Shown here: positions 9,897 to 17,345 of the stretch, piece after piece
How positions within the stretch are numbered: the first letter of the stretch is position 1
How the letters are laid out: every line of letters starts with the position of its first letter
Source of the DNA: Deinococcus radiophilus
Lineage (GTDB): Bacteria; Deinococcota; Deinococci; Deinococcales; Deinococcaceae
Assembly: GCF_020889625.1 (NCBI RefSeq)
Contig: NZ_CP086380.1
Coordinates: 2,037,501-2,080,000 of the forward strand
Reading direction: 5' to 3'
Length of the DNA: 42,500 nt
Program-made: the position numbers and the translations under genes
The notes under the pieces: model-generated
Databases searched by the model: none
The model's input: the letters and a program-made list of their open reading frames with translations, nothing else
What the model was told of the DNA's origin: nothing

Positions 9897-10366
9897 CCCT
9901 GACCCTGCATTCCATGTCGCCCACACGTTTTGCCGCCTACGTCCAGGCCAGTTCACTCGACTACGCGGCCCAAAACGTGCGGGCCGGGCGCTGGTCCGCC
10001 GAGGAGGCTGAGGCCCGTGCTGCTGCCGACTACGCGCAGTTGCTGCCCCAGGGCGTGGAGACGCCTGGACATCATCTCTATCTGCTGCTGGACGATGCGG
10101 GGCAGGAGGCCGGTGTGCTGTGGTACGCCGAGCGGGGAGAGGGGGAATGGTTCATCTACGATTTCGCCGTCCACCCACCGTTTCAGGGGCAGGGCTACGG
10201 GCAGCGGGCGTTGGAGAGTCTGCGCGAACTGGCCCAGCGTCAAGGGGTGCGGAGCATCGGGCTGCATGTGTTCGGGCACAACGACCGTGCCCGGCGGCTG
10301 TACGAGCGGCTGGGTTTTGAGACTGTCAGCGTACTGATGCGCTTAGCTGTGCCGCTCAGCCCCTAA
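9893..10366 (+). CDS. GNAT-family N-acetyltransferase
   Basis: A 157-residue acetyl-CoA-dependent acyltransferase. The C-terminal half shows the GNAT core: FIYDFAVHPPFQGQGYGQRAL (strand 4 and the Q/RxxGxG/A pyrophosphate loop) and GLHVFGHNDRARRLYERLGF. The N-terminal part is a helical extension. The start ATG overlaps the oxidoreductase stop (ATGA), with AAAGGAA about 8 nt upstream, so I use 9893 and not the longer upstream frame. The substrate is unknown. Confidence 0.88.
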   Translation: MTLTLHSMSPTRFAAYVQASSLDYAAQNVRAGRWSAEEAEARAAADYAQLLPQGVETPGHHLYLLLDDAGQEAGVLWYAERGEGEWFIYDFAVHPPFQGQGYGQRALESLRELAQRQGVRSIGLHVFGHNDRARRLYERLGFETVSVLMRLAVPLSP

Positions 10367-10375
10367 ACTGACCGG

Positions 10376-10894
10376 ATGTATCCTGAAGAGTGGCTGGACG
10401 AAGTCAACGACCGCGACGAGGTGGTCGGCCGGATAGAGCGGCAGTCCCACTGGGGAGCGCCGCAGTCGGGCCGCTTTGTGCGGGTGGTCAATGCCTTTGT
10501 GGTGAACCGCCAGGGCGAGCTGTGGATTCCGCGCCGCACCTTGACCAAGCGTGCCTTTCCGGGTTGCTTGGACATGAGCGTGGGCGGGCATGTGGACGCG
10601 GGCGAGAGCTACGAGGCCGCCTTCCAGCGTGAAGCCAGGGAAGAACTGAACTGGGACATCAGCGGCATGGACTGGCAGGAGGTGGCTTATTTCTCCCCGC
10701 TGAATACATCGCTGAGCGCTTTTATGCGGGTGTATGTGATTCGCAGCGACGTGGCCCCACCCTATAACCCCGCAGACTTCAGTGGGGCTGAGTGGCTGAC
10801 TCCAGCTGCCCTGCTGGCCCGCATTGAGGCAGGTGTCCCGGCCAAAGGTGATTTGGCTGATCTAGTACGCCTGTGCGCAGACCGACTGACATGA
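10376..10894 (+). CDS. Nudix hydrolase
   Basis: A 172-residue protein with a complete Nudix box, G-x5-E-x7-RE-x2-EE, at residues 71-90 (Gly71, Glu77, Arg85-Glu86, Glu89-Glu90), which binds Mg2+ and hydrolyses nucleoside-diphosphate-type substrates. The N-terminal [15 protein letters not shown] resembles the IDI/YfcD-like branch. TAAACT overlapping the GNAT stop lies 6 nt before the ATG, so it has its own possible leaderless promoter inside the operon. Deinococcus genomes are known for many Nudix genes. The substrate cannot be told. Confidence 0.92.
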   Translation: MYPEEWLDEVNDRDEVVGRIERQSHWGAPQSGRFVRVVNAFVVNRQGELWIPRRTLTKRAFPGCLDMSVGGHVDAGESYEAAFQREAREELNWDISGMDWQEVAYFSPLNTSLSAFMRVYVIRSDVAPPYNPADFSGAEWLTPAALLARIEAGVPAKGDLADLVRLCADRLT

Positions 10895-11769
10895 CGGTCC
10901 CCAACAGGTTTGAAGCGGCGCTGCACCAGAGTGGCTTTGGCGGTACGGTTGGTCTACTGATTCAGGATGAGACGGGTCATGAAATATGTAGCCTGAACGC
11001 GGACCGGGTTTTTCCGGCAGCCAGTCTGATCAAGGTGCCGCTCTTGATCCTGGGCTTGCAGGCGGTACAGCGCGGCGGGCTGGCCTTGGAAGACCGCCTG
11101 CCGCTCCCTGCCGCTGAGCAGGTGCCCGGCGCAGGCGTGCTGCATGAGCTGGGGCCGGGGCTATTCCTGTCCTGGCAGGATTTGCTCACGCTGATGATTA
11201 TCGTCAGCGACAACACGGCTACCAATGTGGTGATTGACTGCCTGCGGCTGAGTGCCGTTCAGGCCGCGCTGCCTGGTCTAGGACTGGCCCACACTCGGCT
11301 GGTTGGAAAGCTGCAGCAGCCTCCAGAACGGTACAATGCGGCCCAACGGCGCGGTGAACGGAATCAGACCACGCCCCGCGACATGCTGCGGCTGCTGCAA
11401 CGGCTGCGGCGCGGCGAATATCTGGACCCAGTGCATACCGCACTGGCCCTGGACATCCTGGGCCGCCAGCAACTGCGCGATTTGATCGGGCGGCGCGTGC
11501 CCTGCGGCGCCGATGGTGAGCCGCTGTACCGCGTGCTGAGCAAAAGTGGCGAGCTGACGGGTGTTCACCACGACGTCGGCTGGCTGCTGACCCCGCGCCC
11601 GCTGGCGGTGGCCTGCCTCAGCCAGGGCGGCGAGGATGCCCGCGAACACCCCGAAAACCGCGACGTGCTTCGGCTGGCCGATGCGCTGTGGCCCGTACTG
11701 GAGCGAGAAGGATTCAGAGATTTGAAGGCTGCTTTCCGCAACCTTCTCGAATATGACCAACCAAATTGA
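10891..11769 (+). CDS. Class A beta-lactamase-like serine hydrolase without signal peptide
   Basis: A 292-residue penicilloyl-serine fold protein (Beta-lactamase2 type). Seen are the S-x2-K nucleophile motif ASLIK (Ser45, Lys48), the SDN loop (106-108), the omega-loop end RNQTTPRDM, and KSG (218-220). The class A general base Glu166 is not where expected: counting back from ERNQTTP places Pro at that position, with Glu one residue later. There is no signal peptide or membrane segment, so it should remain cytoplasmic, odd for a cell-wall or antibiotic target. ATGA overlap with the Nudix gene. Confidence 0.85.
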   Translation: MTVPNRFEAALHQSGFGGTVGLLIQDETGHEICSLNADRVFPAASLIKVPLLILGLQAVQRGGLALEDRLPLPAAEQVPGAGVLHELGPGLFLSWQDLLTLMIIVSDNTATNVVIDCLRLSAVQAALPGLGLAHTRLVGKLQQPPERYNAAQRRGERNQTTPRDMLRLLQRLRRGEYLDPVHTALALDILGRQQLRDLIGRRVPCGADGEPLYRVLSKSGELTGVHHDVGWLLTPRPLAVACLSQGGEDAREHPENRDVLRLADALWPVLEREGFRDLKAAFRNLLEYDQPN

Positions 11770-11792
11770 CCCAGAGCTGGCCCTGGGTCAAT
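11765..11792. terminator. Hairpin between two convergent genes
   Basis: Perfect 10-bp stem ATTGACCCAG/CTGGGTCAAT with an 8-base loop, covering the stop of the beta-lactamase-like gene. No T-run on either side, so the terminator role is inferred from position. Confidence 0.6.
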
Positions 11793-11820
11793 CCGGGTCG
11801 GGCTCACACCTCGCCACCGA

Positions 11821-12891
11821 TTAGCGCAGGTACTCGGTGCCTTCTTCAAGGCTCTCTACCCAGGCGGCCAGCAGGTCAATCACGGCCTGCAGGTCGCGCC
11901 CGTCGATCATTTCGCTGGGCGAGTGCATGTAGCGGTTGGGAATGCTCAGCACGGCGCTGGGCACGCCCCCACGGCTCATGGTCAGGGCGTCGCCGTCGGT
12001 AAAAGTAAAGCGGCCCGTGGCACTCAGGGTGTAAGGAATGCCTTTTTTGCCGGCCACGTCCATCAGCTGGCGGTTGACCACCGGGCTGCTCATCGGGCCA
12101 ATCGCCAGGCTGCCGCCGGAGCCGAAGGGGCTTTCGCCGTACTTCTTGGGATCCACGCCGACCTGGTTGCTTTCGTGGCAGACGTCTACCGCGACCCCCG
12201 CAACCGGGCGGGCCCTAAAGGCGCTGATGGTGGCCCCAAACACGCCGATCTCTTCTTGGCTGTTGCCGATGGCGATCACGCGGTGCTTGAGCGCCTGGCC
12301 ACCTTCGTGGACTTTGCGCAGCGCTTCCAGCACCGCGAAAGACCCGGCGCGGTTGTCCAGGGCGCGGGCCACGATCTTGGTGCCCACCATCAGAGGCTGC
12401 TGTTCAATGACGCCATACGTGCCCACGGGGACAGCAGCTTTGACATCGTCGCCGTCTAGTCCAATGTCAATCCAGAGGTCTTCAAGCTTGCTGGCCTTTT
12501 CGCGGTCTTCGGGGGTCATCACGTGAATGGCTTTCTTGCCGATCACGCCAATGACATCGCCGCCGGGAGCCAGCAGACGGATGCGCTGACCGACCAGCAC
12601 CTGTGGGTCCCAGCCACCGACGGGCAGGAAGTAGATAAAGCCTTTTTCGTTCACGTGCGACACGATCAGGCCGATTTCGTCCAGGTGGCCCATCATCACC
12701 ACGGCAGGGCCGTCTTCGGGACCGACTTCGGCATAGACATTGCCGTAATGATCCTCACTGACTCGGGCAAACGTCGCAGCTTCACGCTTCCAGACATCGG
12801 CAGCGCGGCGCTCCAGACCACTGGGGCCAGCGGCTTTCAGCAGCTCAAACAAGAAATCCTGATGTTTAATAGCGTTTTCTTTAGGGGGCAT
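11821..12891 (-). CDS. M42-family metallo-aminopeptidase
   Basis: A 356-residue dimetal aminopeptidase (glutamyl aminopeptidase/endoglucanase M42 fold), cytoplasmic and usually forming large tetrahedral assemblies. Metal ligands and catalytic residues are in place: MMGHLDEIGL (His, Asp), ARALDNRAG (bridging Asp), NSQEEIGVFGA (Glu pair), VAVDVCHE (Asp) and NRYMHSPSE (His). The upstream minus-strand frame to 13077 is rejected because it crosses the apaG promoter and lacks family homology. The start at 12891 follows minus-strand TAGACT and GGAAGGC (7 nt). Confidence 0.95.
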   Translation of the reverse strand: MPPKENAIKHQDFLFELLKAAGPSGLERRAADVWKREAATFARVSEDHYGNVYAEVGPEDGPAVVMMGHLDEIGLIVSHVNEKGFIYFLPVGGWDPQVLVGQRIRLLAPGGDVIGVIGKKAIHVMTPEDREKASKLEDLWIDIGLDGDDVKAAVPVGTYGVIEQQPLMVGTKIVARALDNRAGSFAVLEALRKVHEGGQALKHRVIAIGNSQEEIGVFGATISAFRARPVAGVAVDVCHESNQVGVDPKKYGESPFGSGGSLAIGPMSSPVVNRQLMDVAGKKGIPYTLSATGRFTFTDGDALTMSRGGVPSAVLSIPNRYMHSPSEMIDGRDLQAVIDLLAAWVESLEEGTEYLR

Positions 12892-12898
12892 GCCTTCC

Positions 12899-12923
12899 AG
12901 TCTAAGCCTATGACCGCTAAGGT
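12899..12923. promoter_or_regulatory. Divergent -10 boxes of the M42 peptidase and apaG
   Basis: Minus-strand TAGACT (12899-12904) is 7 nt from the ATG at 12891. Plus-strand TAAGGT (12918-12923) is 7 nt from the ATG at 12931. Start codons are 39 bases apart. Confidence 0.55.
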
Positions 12924-12930
12924 AGGGGGC

Positions 12931-13335
12931 ATGCCGCGCCCTGCCCCCCCATACCAGAGTGCTGCGCTTCCGGTCCGGGTAACGGTTCATGCCCAGGCCC
13001 ACCATTTGCCGCAGTACAGTCGCCCCGAAGGTCAATGCTTTGCGTATGTCGTGCGCCTGGAAAATGAAGACGATCAAACCTGGCGGCTGATTTCACGTTA
13101 CTGGCTGATCACTGACAGTAAGGGCCGCTGCACCGAAGTGGAAGGCGAAGGTGTAGTGGGACAGCAGCCCCTTCTGGCGGCTGGAGCTGTGTTTGTGTAC
13201 GACTCTTTCGTGACGGTGCCTGACGCGCCTGCACGCATGGCAGGTCACTACATCATGGAAAACGCCTGGGGTGAACGCTGCCAGGTCGAAATTTCCGCGT
13301 TTCGGCTGGTCGTTGATGAGCGCCTGCTGAACTGA
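12931..13335 (+). CDS. apaG: ApaG-domain protein
   Basis: A 134-residue protein consisting of one ApaG (fibronectin III-like) domain. Characteristic segments are YVVRLENEDDQTWRLISRYW, ITDSKGR, VEGEGVVGQQPLL and MAGHYIMENAWGE. The biochemical role of ApaG is not settled; it is linked to Co2+/Mg2+ tolerance and to Ap4A-related phenotypes. An ATG 21 bases upstream would add seven residues, but the 12931 start has TAAGGT plus 7 nt and overlaps AGGGGG as a possible ribosome site. Confidence 0.93.
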   Translation: MPRPAPPYQSAALPVRVTVHAQAHHLPQYSRPEGQCFAYVVRLENEDDQTWRLISRYWLITDSKGRCTEVEGEGVVGQQPLLAAGAVFVYDSFVTVPDAPARMAGHYIMENAWGERCQVEISAFRLVVDERLLN

Positions 13336-13336
13336 G

Positions 13337-13392
13337 CGCCCTGACGCGGAGGATGAGAGGGTTTGAACTGGCCTAGGCCTAAGGTCAGGGCG
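13337..13392 (+). terminator. Large-loop inverted repeat after apaG
   Basis: CGCCCTGAC (13337-13345) pairs perfectly with GTCAGGGCG (13384-13392) around a 38-base loop holding the palindrome GGCCTAGGCC. A T5 run follows 10 bases later. It could end apaG transcription or form a regulatory structure ahead of the DdrA-like gene. Confidence 0.4.
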
Positions 13393-13447
13393 TGGATGTG
13401 GCTTTTTAAGGCGTTATGATGCGCTGATCTGCTCTAAACTGCTGGGT

Positions 13448-14074
13448 ATGGATCAAGAGCGTCAGCGGGGCAGACTGGACGGAGTGAGAGAAGCGCTGCG
13501 GGGCAGTATGACCGCCTGGGCGACCATAGAAGTGCGTGGCGATCAGGCCTGGGTGGTCCCGGCACCGCAACTGATGGCACTGGCAGCGCGGCTGGATCAG
13601 GCCGATTCTGGTTGGTCGCTGACCTGGGCCTGTGATTCCATGACGCCGCCAGTGGTGCGTGCGCGGCTGTGTGCAGCGGGTCTGGAGCGTGAAGGGCTGG
13701 CCACGGGTCACACCCTGGAAGACGCCAAACTGGCGGCCCTGGCAGGGGCGGCGCAACTGTATGGCGTGGCCGCGCAGGTAGAAGGTCACTGGGTGGACTA
13801 TGACCCCGAAGAGGGTGCAGACACCAGCCTGCTGGAAGCTGAAGCCGAAGCTGAAGTGGCCCCGGCTGTGCGGTCCAGCTTGCCGCCTGAGCCGCCCCGC
13901 GATCCCCAGATGGACAAGGCCCGCAGCCATATTGATGACCTGATCTCCCAGATTCGGGCAGCGGGTTTGGGCAAGCAGATTACGCCAGTGCTGATGCGCG
14001 GCTACGGTGAAACGCTCGAAGAAAGCCGTCAGATCTACAAAGAATTGCAAGCCGTTTTGCGGGAAGCCGAGTAG
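13448..14074 (+). CDS. DdrA/Rad52-like single-strand DNA-binding protein homologue
   Basis: A 208-residue protein not obvious at first reading. Its central part follows the Rad52/DdrA pattern: a helix with ARLDQ, then W-SL-W strand, PPVVRARL strand, GLEREGLATGHTLEDAKLAALAGAAQLYG helix-turn (the slot of DdrA's LKRxAVQFGIG), and a W-V-x-Y-D ending. The C-terminal TLEESRQIYKELQAVL resembles the DdrA tail as I recall it, and the length equals DdrA of D. radiodurans. Several basic residues of DdrA's helix are absent here, so function may differ. TAAACT lies 7 nt before the ATG. Metallophosphoesterase gene 46 bases downstream. Confidence 0.65.
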   Translation: MDQERQRGRLDGVREALRGSMTAWATIEVRGDQAWVVPAPQLMALAARLDQADSGWSLTWACDSMTPPVVRARLCAAGLEREGLATGHTLEDAKLAALAGAAQLYGVAAQVEGHWVDYDPEEGADTSLLEAEAEAEVAPAVRSSLPPEPPRDPQMDKARSHIDDLISQIRAAGLGKQITPVLMRGYGETLEESRQIYKELQAVLREAE

Positions 14075-14119
14075 CTCCATTATGCGAGCGGTTGAAGGTC
14101 CGCCCAGGAGCCAGGAGCC

Positions 14120-14914
14120 ATGACCGAAGCTTCAGCAGCACCTGCTGCGCCGGATCTGCGTAAATTTATTGCCATTGGCGATATTCACGCGGATTTCGGC
14201 AAGCTGTGGGCCGCCCTGCGCTCGGCGGGGTGCGCGACCCCGGATGGACGTCCGACCCGGCCCGTACTGAGTGGGCTGTATCAGGTGGTGCTGCTGGGCG
14301 ATCTGGTTCACCCCAAAAGCCAGCGCCAGTACGACGAGCTGATCGGCGGTGCGTATGATCACCGCAACCCTGACCACACGGCTCAGGCCGCGGCCTGGCA
14401 AATGGAAGAGTTGCGGCGGGTACGTGACTTTCAGGCCCAGGCACCGGGATCGGTCCACATCATCCTGGGCAACCATGACGACGTGCTGATTCAGCCGCGC
14501 TTCGTGCTGGGCACTGGCGGTGGCCTGCAACACACCGAATTTGACCCGCACCATGGGGGTGTAGCTCTGCCCCCGGACTTGGTGGCCTGGGTGGGTGGGT
14601 TTCTGCGCGAGTTGCGGGTTGGTGGCGTACAGTTCGCCCATGTCGGGCCGCTGCCTTCCCACGCTCAGTACGACGATCTCTTCTATGTGGACCGCTCGCC
14701 CAAACGCTGGTTTCTGGAAACCCCCGAATATGTGGAGATGGCAGGCTTGGCTTTTGGGGTTTACGGTCATACCCAGATGGACCGGGGCATCGTGGTCCAT
14801 GAAGGCTACCGCTTTGCTCTGGTAGACGCTCTGCATTGCCGCGAATACCTAGAGATGATGATTGCACCGGGCCGCGAGACTCCGCTACACAACTGGCGTA
14901 TTGTGACCTTCTGA
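14120..14914 (+). CDS. Calcineurin-like metallophosphoesterase
   Basis: A 264-residue phosphoesterase with the metal-binding blocks in order: GDIHAD, GDLVHPK, GNHDD and VYGHTQMD, followed by a short C-terminal strand. The second block has GDxxH where many family members have GDxxD. It lacks signal or membrane segments. Two AGGAG-type ribosome sites (14106-14110 and 14113-14117) precede the ATG, so it is leadered, unlike the gene before it, and both probably form one transcript. Substrate unknown; diadenosine polyphosphate or nucleic-acid phosphatases are in the same superfamily. Confidence 0.88.
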   Translation: MTEASAAPAAPDLRKFIAIGDIHADFGKLWAALRSAGCATPDGRPTRPVLSGLYQVVLLGDLVHPKSQRQYDELIGGAYDHRNPDHTAQAAAWQMEELRRVRDFQAQAPGSVHIILGNHDDVLIQPRFVLGTGGGLQHTEFDPHHGGVALPPDLVAWVGGFLRELRVGGVQFAHVGPLPSHAQYDDLFYVDRSPKRWFLETPEYVEMAGLAFGVYGHTQMDRGIVVHEGYRFALVDALHCREYLEMMIAPGRETPLHNWRIVTF

Positions 14915-14933
14915 CCGGCTTGCGGGTGGCTCT

Positions 14934-15647
14934 CTATTCTGCGGGCACAGTGTCCCCATCGGTGCTCCCGTGAACGAGGATGTCCCGGGCTACCGTGGGT
15001 GTCAGGGTCAGCGGGGTCCAGACCGTGCTTTGACTGCCGGGCGGCGGTGCTATTTCCAGTTCCAGTCCTTCCGCGTCTGCCGCTATGACCAGCACTTCCG
15101 CCTCAGGGCGCAGGCCTGATTCCAGCAGGCGGCGGAGCAGGGCTCTGTCCAAATCCGGCACCCTGGAGATCCGCTCCTGATCGCCTGCCCGAAGACTGCT
15201 CAGCGGGCGTTCAGGGCGCTGTGGCAACTGTCCGCCCAGACTGGGGATGGGATCGCCGTGCGGATCATATTCGGGTTCGCCCAGCCAGGCTGCCATCCGT
15301 GCTTCCAGCCGCTCCGAGAGGGCGTGTTCCAGGGCTTCGGCTTCCTCATGGACCTCTTCAAGCGGGACACCTAACGCCCGGTAGAGGAACAGTTCCAGCA
15401 GGCGGTGGTGGCGCAGCACTTCCAGCGCCGCCCTTTCGCCTTCGATCGTCAGCGTGGCGCCCCGGTAAGGGGCATGCAGGACCAGACCCTGTTCGGTCAA
15501 CTTGCGGAGCATGCCAGTGACGCTGGCAGGCGCGACTTCCAGCGCGTCGGCCAGTGCCTGGGTGGAGACCCGCCCCTGCCGGGACAGCAGATACATGTGC
15601 TTGAGATAGTCCTCGGCAGCGGGTGACAGTAAGGCGGTGCGGCTCAT
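14934..15647 (-). CDS. mntR: DtxR/MntR-family metal-dependent transcriptional repressor
   Basis: A 237-residue metalloregulator. The N-terminal winged helix ([35 protein letters not shown]) is followed by the dimerisation/metal domain ([10 protein letters not shown] and [18 protein letters not shown] with His/Glu ligands), a linker, and a C-terminal SH3/FeoA-like domain. Mn2+ homeostasis is central to Deinococcus radiation resistance, and the D. radiodurans homologue controls Mn uptake. The exact metal is inferred. Start at 15647 fits TATCCT 7 nt upstream on the minus strand; the longer frame to 15689 would run through this promoter. Divergent from folC. Confidence 0.88.
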   Translation of the reverse strand: MSRTALLSPAAEDYLKHMYLLSRQGRVSTQALADALEVAPASVTGMLRKLTEQGLVLHAPYRGATLTIEGERAALEVLRHHRLLELFLYRALGVPLEEVHEEAEALEHALSERLEARMAAWLGEPEYDPHGDPIPSLGGQLPQRPERPLSSLRAGDQERISRVPDLDRALLRRLLESGLRPEAEVLVIAADAEGLELEIAPPPGSQSTVWTPLTLTPTVARDILVHGSTDGDTVPAE

Positions 15648-15654
15648 TGTTTTT

Positions 15655-15660
15655 AGGATA
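15655..15660 (-). promoter_or_regulatory. -10 box of the mntR gene
   Basis: Minus-strand TATCCT with a 7-nt AAAAACA gap to the ATG. No ribosome site is present, so the mRNA is probably leaderless. Confidence 0.55.
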
Positions 15661-15745
15661 CCCGAAACCTGGTGAGGTGGCTGTCTCAAGTGCCGAGCTA
15701 CCTCGCTGCCTGCTCAGATCACTTTGACGCTAGCCTGAACTTTCC

Positions 15746-16963
15746 ATGACCGATGCTGCCCCTGACCATGTTGCCCAGGACAATCTTGCGGCCCAGTCTG
15801 CCTACGACTGGCTGTACTCGCAGACCCGCGCTGCAGCTGGCCGGGGACGGGGACCGGAACAGGCCCGCGCTCTGATGGACCTCCTGGGCGCACCGGACCG
15901 GCAGTTCCGCTCCCTGCGGGTGGTGGGTACCAACGGCAAGGGCAGCACCTGCGCCATGCTGGAGGCGGGCTTGCAAGCAGCGGGCCTGCGGGTCGGGCGC
16001 TTTACCAGCCCGCACCTAGACCGCTTCGAAGAACGGATACGGGTGGATGGCCGCGAGTTGGATCCGGCTGAAACCCTGAAATTCATTGCCTGGGCGCAGC
16101 AGCAGGCCCAGACCTTCGCTTTCTTCGACTTGACCCTGGGGCTGGCTGCACAGGCTTTTGCCCGGCAGGAGGTAGATGTTGCGGTGATGGAAGCCGGTGT
16201 CGGGGGCCGCAGCGACGCCACCGACGCGCTGGCACGGGTTGAGGCGGTCCTGCTGACCAACGTAGGCCTGGACCATACGGCTGCGCTGGGAGGCACGGTG
16301 GCGGCCATCGCCGCCGACAAGGCTGGGGCCGCCCGCGCAGGCGTACCCCTCCTGACCACCGCTGGGCCGGAGGCACTGCCTGTGATTCAGTCCGTCGCCA
16401 CCGATCTCGGTGCGCTGCTGTATACGCCTGCCACCCACCCGGAGCTCTTCCGCTTGCCTCACGCGCCTTCACTCTTAGGCCCACACCAGCGTGAAAATGC
16501 TTCGTTGGCTGTGGCCACCCTGCGCCTACTGGGGTATGAGGCTGGCGTATCGGTGGCCTTATCCGCCAAGCATCCTGGAAGGCTGGAAGCCCTGAGGCTA
16601 CGGGGCCGGACAGTATGGCTGGATGGTGCCCACAACCCACCCGCAGCGCGTGCTCTGGCGGCCAGCCTGCGTGGGGTTGATGTGGCTCTGTTCGGCAGTT
16701 TCGCGCGCAAAGATACGGACCAGACCCTTGCTCCCTTGCTCCCGTTGGCCCCCCTCTGGGTCTTTACTGCACCCGGCGAGGACGGGGCCACCCCGCCCGC
16801 CAGGCTGGCCGAGCATTATGGGGGTCAGGCCATCTTGGACCCTACCGTAGCCCTCCGCGTCGCCTTAGAGCAGACCCCACCTGGCGGGACGCTACTGGTC
16901 ACGGGCAGCCTGTATTTGGTTGGTCTGGCCCGGCAGTGGGTGTTGCGTCAGGCAGAGGAGTAA
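15746..16963 (+). CDS. folC: Folylpolyglutamate/dihydrofolate synthase
   Basis: Adds glutamate to dihydropteroate or to reduced folates using ATP. The 405-residue Mur-ligase-type protein shows the P-loop VVGTNGKGSTCAMLE, the following SPHLDRFEERI, the VAVMEAGVGGRSDATDA segment, LLTNVGLDHTAALG, GPHQRENASLAVA and WLDGAHNPPAARAL. It completes the folate pathway together with folP, folB and folK at the start of the window, but as a separate unit. TAGCCT lies 9 nt before the ATG. Confidence 0.95.
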   Translation: MTDAAPDHVAQDNLAAQSAYDWLYSQTRAAAGRGRGPEQARALMDLLGAPDRQFRSLRVVGTNGKGSTCAMLEAGLQAAGLRVGRFTSPHLDRFEERIRVDGRELDPAETLKFIAWAQQQAQTFAFFDLTLGLAAQAFARQEVDVAVMEAGVGGRSDATDALARVEAVLLTNVGLDHTAALGGTVAAIAADKAGAARAGVPLLTTAGPEALPVIQSVATDLGALLYTPATHPELFRLPHAPSLLGPHQRENASLAVATLRLLGYEAGVSVALSAKHPGRLEALRLRGRTVWLDGAHNPPAARALAASLRGVDVALFGSFARKDTDQTLAPLLPLAPLWVFTAPGEDGATPPARLAEHYGGQAILDPTVALRVALEQTPPGGTLLVTGSLYLVGLARQWVLRQAEE

Positions 16964-17003
16964 GGCGCTGCCAGGCCAGCAACTGGGAAGCGTTCTCTGT
17001 GGC

Positions 17004-17032
17004 TTGACGCCCTCAGCGGCCACCTGTATACT
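17004..17032 (+). promoter_or_regulatory. Promoter of the tRNA-Gln operon
   Basis: TTGACG (17004-17009), 17-bp spacer, TATACT (17027-17032): a near-consensus sigma-70-type promoter 40 bases upstream of the first tRNA, the best complete -35/-10 pair in the window. Confidence 0.85.
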
Positions 17033-17071
17033 CTTTTACGCTCATGTAGAGCGTCCCCGGTAGGGCATCAT

Positions 17072-17146
17072 AGGGATATGGTGTAATTGGCAACACAGCA
17101 GATTCTGGTTCTGTTATTCAGGGTTCGAGTCCTTGTATCCCTGCCA
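17072..17146 (+). tRNA. tRNA-Gln (anticodon CTG)
   Basis: Starting at A17072 the cloverleaf fits fully: acceptor AGGGATA pairs with TATCCCT, T8, A14, the GG of the D loop, an anticodon stem GCAGA/TCTGT with loop TTCTGGT (anticodon CTG), a GGTTCGAGTCC T-arm core, discriminator G73 as expected for Gln, and an encoded CCA. The wobble base is C17105. It is identical to the next tRNA except at that base. Confidence 0.97.
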
Positions 17147-17167
17147 CTGCCACCGGGGAATGACCAT

Positions 17168-17242
17168 AGGGATATGGTGTAATTGGCAACACAGCAGATT
17201 TTGGTTCTGTTATTCAGGGTTCGAGTCCTTGTATCCCTGCCA
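17168..17242 (+). tRNA. tRNA-Gln (anticodon TTG)
   Basis: Same 75-base sequence as the preceding tRNA apart from T17201 at anticodon position 34, giving loop TTTTGGT (anticodon TTG). It is 21 bases downstream of the first tRNA in the same transcription unit and has encoded CCA. Confidence 0.97.
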
Positions 17243-17245
17243 CAG

Positions 17246-17279
17246 AAAGCGGAGGCCCCTTGGGTAACTCCGCTTTTTT
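17246..17279 (+). terminator. Terminator of the tRNA-Gln operon
   Basis: AAAGCGGAG (17246-17254) pairs with CTCCGCTTT (17268-17276), 13-base loop, and the T-run extends to 17279. Confidence 0.93.
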
Positions 17280-17297
17280 GCTGTCCTGTGGGTATCG

Positions 17298-17322
17298 AAA
17301 AAAAACCTCCCGCATGGGGAGG
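17298..17322 (-). terminator. Terminator of the GHL10 gene
   Basis: On the minus strand CCTCCC-CATGC-GGGAGG is followed by eight T. It lies 23 bases beyond the stop of the gene ending at 17346. Confidence 0.93.
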
Positions 17323-17345
17323 CTGGTTGGGTCTGGAGCAGCGAA

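Noticed and set aside
12884..12935. Repeat of AGGGGGCATGCC around the M42/apaG starts
   Set aside because: A 12-base repeat formed by two start regions with G-rich upstream bases; too short and no further copies seen.
12523..13335. Long upstream extension of the ApaG frame
   Set aside because: The first 130 codons are antisense to the M42 peptidase and unlike any ApaG; the true start is at 12931 or at most 12910.
13400..13447. Radiation/desiccation response motif ahead of the DdrA-like gene
   Set aside because: GTTATGATGCGC has one TTATG half only and no matching CATAA half at the right distance.
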